From assembly GCF_051175565.1 (NCBI RefSeq), contig NZ_CP195105.1, forward strand, positions 930,001 through 994,000: a DNA stretch of 64,000 nt. Direction: 5' to 3'. Source of the DNA: Daejeonia sp002484105. Its GTDB lineage: Bacteria; Bacteroidota; Bacteroidia; Flavobacteriales; Weeksellaceae. This document shows, one piece after another, positions 60,106-64,000 of the stretch (the stretch's first letter is position 1; every line of letters starts with the position of its first letter). Under the pieces are notes generated by a model. That model had not been told where the DNA came from. It was given only the letters and a program-made list of their open reading frames with translations, and ran no database searches. The position numbers and the translations under genes are program-made.

Positions 60106-62001
60106 ATGACAAAAGGAAATATTAATGTTTCAGTGGAGAATATCTTCCCACTCATTAAAAAATTCTTGTACAGCGACCACGAAATTTTTCTGAGAGAGTT
60201 GATTTCAAATGCTACGGATGCTACTTTGAAACTGAAACATTTAACCACCATTGGCGAAGCCAAAGTGGAATATGGAAATCCCAAAATCGAGGTGAAAGCG
60301 GATAAAGAAAGCAATACATTAACCATTACCGATCAGGGAATTGGGATGACTGCCGAAGAGGTACAGAAATACATCAACGAAGTGGCTTTCTCCGGTGCTG
60401 AAGAATTTCTGGAAAAATACAAAGATACTGCAAAAGATACCGGAATTATCGGACATTTCGGACTTGGTTTCTACTCCGCTTTCATGGTGGCAGACAAAGT
60501 GGAAATTATTTCAAAATCCTATAAAGAAGACAGCAAAGCGGTACACTGGACCTGCGATGGAAGTCCTGAATTTACGCTGGAAGAAACCGACGAAAAAACC
60601 GAAAGAGGAACAACAATCGTTCTTCATATTGCTGAGGATTCTAAAGAATTTTTAGAAGATTACCGAATCAGAGAATTGTTGAATAAATACAACAAATTTA
60701 TGCCTGTTCCGATTAAATTCGGTACCAAAACAGAAACACTACCACTCCCGGAAGATGCACCAAAAGACGCCAAACCGGAAACTCAGGAAGTGGACAACAT
60801 CATCAACAATCCGAATCCGGCGTGGACGATTGCGCCTTCGGAATTAACAAATGAGGATTATACGAAGTTCTACCACGAACTGTATCCAATGCAGTTTGAG
60901 GAACCGCTGTTTCACATTCACCTGAATGTGGATTATCCGTTCCATTTAACGGGAATTCTGTTCTTCCCGAAACTCGGAAACAACATCAACATCGAAAAAG
61001 ATAAAATACAGCTTTATCAGAATCAGGTATTCATCACCGATGAAGTGAAAGGAATTGTTCCTGACTTCCTGATGTTGTTGAGAGGGGTTATCGATTCTCC
61101 GGATATTCCGCTGAATGTTTCCCGTTCCTACCTTCAGGCTGATGGTGCCGTGAAGAAAATTTCTTCTTACATCACCAAAAAAGTGGCCGACAAAATGGTT
61201 TCTCTGATTCATGAAAACCGTGAAGATTATGAGAAAAAATGGAACGACATAAAAGTGGTAATTGAATACGGAATGATTACCGAAGAAAAATTCTTCGAAA
61301 AATCTGACAAATTCTCACTTTACCCGAACACCGACGGTAAATATTATCTATGGAACGAACTGGAAGAAAAAATAAAACCACTACAAACCGACAAAGACGG
61401 AAATCTGGTGATTCTTTACGCTTCCAACATTGATGAACAGTACGCTTACATTCAGTCTGCAAAAGACAAAGGTTATGAAGTTCTGCTGCTGGATTCTCCG
61501 ATCGTTCCCCACTTAATTCAGAAACTGGAAGGTTCCAAAGAGAAAGTTCAGTTTGTAAGAGTAGATGCAGATCATGTGAATAATCTGATTAAAAAAGATG
61601 AACCGATCATTTCCAAACTCAACGATACGGAAAAAGAATCTTTGAAAAAAGAAGTGGAGGAAGCGGTTAACGACCAGAAATTTACCGTTCAGCTGGAAGA
61701 TCTGGCGAGTGAAGATGCTCCGTTCGTGATTACCCAGCCAGAATTTATGCGGAGAATGAAAGATATGCAGGCCACCGGCGGTGGCGGAATGTTCGGAATG
61801 GGCAACTTCCCGGAAATGTACAATCTGGTAGTGAATGCCAACTCCGAATTTGCTTCCGAAATTCTGAAAACGGAAAATGCAGAAGAGAAAAAAGATAAAA
61901 TACAATACGCTTTGGATTTGGCGAAGCTTTCCCAAAATCTGCTGAAAGGAAAAGAACTTTCGGAATTTATCCAAAGAAGTTATCAGAATCTGAAGAAATA
62001 A
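60106..62001 (+). CDS. htpG: Molecular chaperone HtpG (Hsp90)
   Basis: 631 residues from the ATG at 60106 (M-T-K-G-N-I-N-V-S-V); a longer frame adds 17 residues without family support. The N-terminal ATPase blocks L-R-E-L-I-S-N-A-T-D-A, D-Q-G-I-G-M-T and I-G-H-F-G-L-G-F-Y-S are complete; middle and C-terminal dimerisation domains follow. Length matches bacterial HtpG (about 620-635). Cytoplasmic stress chaperone. A palindrome that may control stress induction lies upstream. Followed by a strong terminator. Confidence 0.96.
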   Translation: MTKGNINVSVENIFPLIKKFLYSDHEIFLRELISNATDATLKLKHLTTIGEAKVEYGNPKIEVKADKESNTLTITDQGIGMTAEEVQKYINEVAFSGAEEFLEKYKDTAKDTGIIGHFGLGFYSAFMVADKVEIISKSYKEDSKAVHWTCDGSPEFTLEETDEKTERGTTIVLHIAEDSKEFLEDYRIRELLNKYNKFMPVPIKFGTKTETLPLPEDAPKDAKPETQEVDNIINNPNPAWTIAPSELTNEDYTKFYHELYPMQFEEPLFHIHLNVDYPFHLTGILFFPKLGNNINIEKDKIQLYQNQVFITDEVKGIVPDFLMLLRGVIDSPDIPLNVSRSYLQADGAVKKISSYITKKVADKMVSLIHENREDYEKKWNDIKVVIEYGMITEEKFFEKSDKFSLYPNTDGKYYLWNELEEKIKPLQTDKDGNLVILYASNIDEQYAYIQSAKDKGYEVLLLDSPIVPHLIQKLEGSKEKVQFVRVDADHVNNLIKKDEPIISKLNDTEKESLKKEVEEAVNDQKFTVQLEDLASEDAPFVITQPEFMRRMKDMQATGGGGMFGMGNFPEMYNLVVNANSEFASEILKTENAEEKKDKIQYALDLAKLSQNLLKGKELSEFIQRSYQNLKK

Positions 62002-62027
62002 ATTATTTTCCTCATAATTTATTTGGG

Positions 62028-62063
62028 TTACGGCGGAGCAAAGCTCCGCCGTAACTTTTTTTT
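62028..62063 (+). terminator. Terminator of htpG
   Basis: Perfect 12-bp stem (62028-62039 with 62043-62054), loop AAA, followed by C and eight T. Confidence 0.92.
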
Positions 62064-62129
62064 CCGACTCCATTGCCGCTTGGTATATTTTTGGCATCCG
62101 TTCCCCCATCACATTTAATAATATCGAAT

Positions 62130-62600
62130 ATGAAAACCACTTTTTTCGCCGCTGCCGTTCTTGCATTGGCAACCATTTCCTGCAATCAAAACAAAACACA
62201 AGACCAAGTACAAACCCAGGATACCTTAGTTGTACAACAGGATTCTGCTGAGTCAAATGCTGCCGTTCACGAAAATATCATTACCAAAAATGAGGGAAAA
62301 TATCCTCACGACCTTAAAATTTTCGAGGATAAAGATTTTGGGGATCGCTTCAAAAAACTGGTGGGAACACAATATGACAATATCATCAAAAGTTTCAACG
62401 TGGAAAGTCCCATTGTTTCCGAAGCAGGAATTTACAAATTCACCGGATGCAGACAACATGACTGTCCTGCTTTTCTGACCACTATTTTGTATGATGCCAA
62501 AAACGACAACCTGAATGTTTTGGTAGATCAGGAAGGAAAAATAACCGAATACAGCGAGAAAGGTAAAATTGAATATACCAACACCTTGAAAGCAAAATAA
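62130..62600 (+). CDS. Lipoprotein with Ivy-like CxxHDC loop
   Basis: 156 residues from the ATG at 62130. Lipobox A-T-I-S-C puts the lipid cysteine at residue 18. A Gln/Asn/Thr-rich linker follows, then a folded domain (about 55-156) with F-T-G-C-R-Q-H-D-C-P-A (C107, H110, D111, C112) followed by a strand-turn-strand with T-I-L-Y-D-A-K-N-D-N-L-N-V. The C-x-x-H-D-C loop plus this strand pattern resembles Ivy, the periplasmic inhibitor of C-type lysozyme, whose C-K-P-H-D-C loop enters the lysozyme active site. I infer an Ivy-like lipoprotein; an unrelated fold is possible. Bounded by terminators on both sides. Confidence 0.6.
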   Translation: MKTTFFAAAVLALATISCNQNKTQDQVQTQDTLVVQQDSAESNAAVHENIITKNEGKYPHDLKIFEDKDFGDRFKKLVGTQYDNIIKSFNVESPIVSEAGIYKFTGCRQHDCPAFLTTILYDAKNDNLNVLVDQEGKITEYSEKGKIEYTNTLKAK

Positions 62601-62614
62601 AATTGATGCAGACA

Positions 62615-62647
62615 AAAGATTGCGGCGCGGGAGGCGCCGCAATCTTT
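62615..62647. terminator. Bidirectional terminator between the lipoprotein and ATL genes
   Basis: A 14-bp perfect GC-rich stem (62615-62628 with 62634-62647), loop GGGAG. On the minus strand four T follow near the stem base, and on the plus strand CTTAT. Confidence 0.75.
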
Positions 62648-62678
62648 CTTATAAAAGCAATTTTCTGAATTCTTGTGT

Positions 62679-62975
62679 TTACAACTCTTCCAAAGGATTC
62701 CAAAACAGTTTTTTAAAATTCCTGATTCTCAGGTTTTCCACCTCAATTCCTTCGGCTTCCAGCCTTTTCTGAAATTCGGGAACCGAAAGTTTTCCCGAAC
62801 CTGAAATCACACGGTGTGCCGGAACATCCTCTGGACAACCGCCCATGGCTTTCCCAACATGACGGGAATGATTCGGGAAACCGACTGCCCTGGCGATCGC
62901 TCCGTAAGTTGTTACCTTACCTCTGGGCACAAGTTTCGTAATTTCCCAAACCTGATGTTTAAAAAGTTCGTTCAT
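62679..62975 (-). CDS. Alkyltransferase-like protein (MGMT fold without catalytic Cys)
   Basis: 98 residues from the ATG at 62975 (M-N-E-L-F-K-H-Q-V-W). The longer frame to 63173 would translate the GC-rich repeat, so it is not used. The domain matches the DNA-binding half of O6-alkylguanine-DNA alkyltransferases (V-T-T-Y-G-A-I-A, N-H-S-R-H-V-G), but the catalytic P-C-H-R is P-A-H-R. It is thus an ATL protein: family members bind alkylated guanine and recruit nucleotide excision repair. The promoter is short (-7-like TATCTTTA at 62987-62980) with a near-leaderless start. Confidence 0.88.
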   Translation of the reverse strand: MNELFKHQVWEITKLVPRGKVTTYGAIARAVGFPNHSRHVGKAMGGCPEDVPAHRVISGSGKLSVPEFQKRLEAEGIEVENLRIRNFKKLFWNPLEEL

Positions 62976-62995
62976 GGAATAAAGATAACGAATTT

Positions 62996-63155
62996 GCGTG
63001 AGCGATGGTAGCGGAAATCCCGCAGAGAAGAGGCGCGAGCGAAGCGAGCGCCGATGAACGAGGAATTGCAGCGGACGTAGCGACCCGACGCGGTGGAGCT
63101 TTTCCAAAGTTTCAAACTTTGGAAAAGTTTTGCTTCGGAAAGGGACACGCCCAAA
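62996..63155 (+). repeat. GC-rich dispersed repeat, copy B
   Basis: 160 bp in the same orientation as copy A (35763-35889). The opening GCGTGAGCGATGGTAGCGG matches copy A at 17 of 19 positions; CCCGCAG, CCCGACG and the closing CACGCCCAAA also align. Copy B carries an extra palindrome (63099-63127). It abuts the ATL promoter. Confidence 0.75.
63099..63127. repeat. 29-bp palindrome inside repeat copy B
   Basis: Two perfect 14-bp arms (63099-63112 and 63114-63127) around one base. It shares AACTTTGGA-type arms with the hairpin at 795-827. Confidence 0.7.
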
Positions 63156-63212
63156 AACAAAAAAAGTGTTCAAAAAAAATTGAACACTCTTTTTACCTTT
63201 TAAATCTGTGCT

Positions 63213-64000
63213 TTAGTTTTCTAAGACATACGTAAACATCAGCGGTGCACAAATAGTGGCATCACTTTCCACGATGAATTTCGGGGTGTCGATGTCGAGT
63301 TTTCCCCAAGTGATTTTTTCATTTGGAACCGCACCGGAATACGAACCGTAGGACGTAGTGGAATCGGAAATCTGACAGAAATACGACCAAAACGGCACAT
63401 CTTCCCACTCCAGATCCTGATACATCATCGGAACCACGCAAATGGGGAAATCTCCGGAAATTCCACCTCCGATCTGGAAAAATCCAACGCCCTTGCCTTC
63501 GGAATTGGCTCTGTACCATTCGGTTAGATAAATCATATATTCAATTCCGGATTTTACGGTGCTGGCTTTCAGATTTCCTTTAATAACGTTGGCTGCGAAA
63601 ATATTTCCGGTAGTGGAATCTTCCCAACCCGGACAAACGATCGGAAGGTTTTTTTCTGCGGCAGCAATCATCCAGGAATCTTTCGGATCGATTTCGTAAT
63701 ACTGCTCCAACACACCGGAATTGATGACTTTATACAGAAATTCGTGTGGGAAATACCGCTCTCCTTTGTCTTCGGCTTCATGCCAAACGTCTTCCAGATG
63801 CTGCTGCAAACGGCGGAAGGCTTCCTCTTCCGGGATGCAGGTATCGGTAACCCTGTTATAATGATTGTCCAGAAGTTCGCGTTCCTGCTCAGGCGTCAGA
63901 TCTCTGTAATTCGGAACTCTTTTATAATGTGAATGGGCAACAAGATTCATCACATCTTCTTCCAGATTAGCACCGGTACAGGAAATGATCTGTACTTTGT
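63213..64000 (-). CDS. Deoxyhypusine synthase-like protein, 5' truncated
   Basis: The frame runs from the stop at 63213 to the right edge without a start. The upstream residues I-I-S-C-T-G-A-N-L-E-E-D and the downstream V-C-P-G-W-E-D-S-T, F-F-Q-I-G-G-G and I-T-W-G-K-L match the deoxyhypusine synthase family; the W-G-K lysine corresponds to the catalytic lysine of the eukaryotic enzyme. Family knowledge: the eukaryotic and archaeal enzyme modifies eIF5A with spermidine and NAD+; bacterial homologues are thought to make homospermidine or related polyamines. The bacterial substrate is unknown. Confidence 0.9.
   Translation of the reverse strand, partial: KVQIISCTGANLEEDVMNLVAHSHYKRVPNYRDLTPEQERELLDNHYNRVTDTCIPEEEAFRRLQQHLEDVWHEAEDKGERYFPHEFLYKVINSGVLEQYYEIDPKDSWMIAAAEKNLPIVCPGWEDSTTGNIFAANVIKGNLKASTVKSGIEYMIYLTEWYRANSEGKGVGFFQIGGGISGDFPICVVPMMYQDLEWEDVPFWSYFCQISDSTTSYGSYSGAVPNEKITWGKLDIDTPKFIVESDATICAPLMFTYVLEN

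Noticed and set aside
62976..63173. Extended N-terminus for the alkyltransferase-like gene
   Set aside because: It would translate the GC-rich repeat copy B and gives no family similarity; the ATG at 62975 starts the conserved domain.

Overview
The window is a 64 kb chromosomal segment from a Bacteroidota, most likely a Flavobacteriia of the Weeksellaceae (Chryseobacterium-like). The evidence is: many -7 boxes of the form TAnnTTTG with few Shine-Dalgarno sequences; a type IX secretion (T9SS) C-terminal sorting domain; a bTHX ribosomal protein; a three-gene SdhCAB; a ComEC without its metallo-beta-lactamase domain; and several families typical of this phylum (DUF4230, DUF2480, DUF6048, DUF6266, DUF6452, head-GIN). 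No rRNA, tRNA, CRISPR array or phage was found. Both ends cut a gene: a LuxE-like acyltransferase on the left and a deoxyhypusine-synthase-family enzyme on the right.

Layout. 1-9 kb: aquaporin with a MITE-like insertion at its stop codon, a DUF4230 membrane protein, an M15-like peptidase, an ABC-F ATPase, a TPR protein and a DPP-IV-type peptidase. 9-21 kb: a LytS/LytR-type two-component pair, a luciferase-like monooxygenase, an M3 dipeptidase, a Kef antiporter with its KefF-like partner, a PagL-like lipid A deacylase, a TPM-TPM-LemA operon and dihydrofolate reductase. 21.5-25.4 kb is an accessory stretch: a small HTH protein, a repeat- and hairpin-rich spacer and a DUF6266 gene, then bTHX, then an AT-rich TPR/XRE gene pair.

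26.5-35.7 kb is a heme-acquisition locus. A seven-gene leftward operon encodes the outer-membrane receptor, an HmuY-like lipoprotein, HmuT, HmuU, HmuV, a methyltransferase and HmuS. A second, T9SS-exported HmuY-like protein is transcribed divergently. The two promoters face each other around one palindrome, a likely iron- or heme-responsive operator.

36-57 kb is mostly housekeeping: aspS, an aldehyde dehydrogenase with a divergent AraC regulator, lpxB, comEC, sdhCAB, a thioredoxin-fold lipoprotein without CXXC, rlmD, a large zinc metalloprotease, and DUF6452/DUF6048. 57.5-60 kb is a second AT-rich accessory patch with a small lipoprotein, a complete IS4-family element and another XRE regulator. 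60-64 kb holds htpG (with a CIRCE-spaced palindrome upstream), a lipoprotein with an Ivy-like CxxHDC loop, an alkyltransferase-like protein that lacks the catalytic cysteine, and the partial deoxyhypusine-synthase-like gene. A GC-rich dispersed repeat occurs twice in the same orientation (near 35.8 and 63.0 kb).

Limits: all family names come from reading the translations and motifs; no database search was run.
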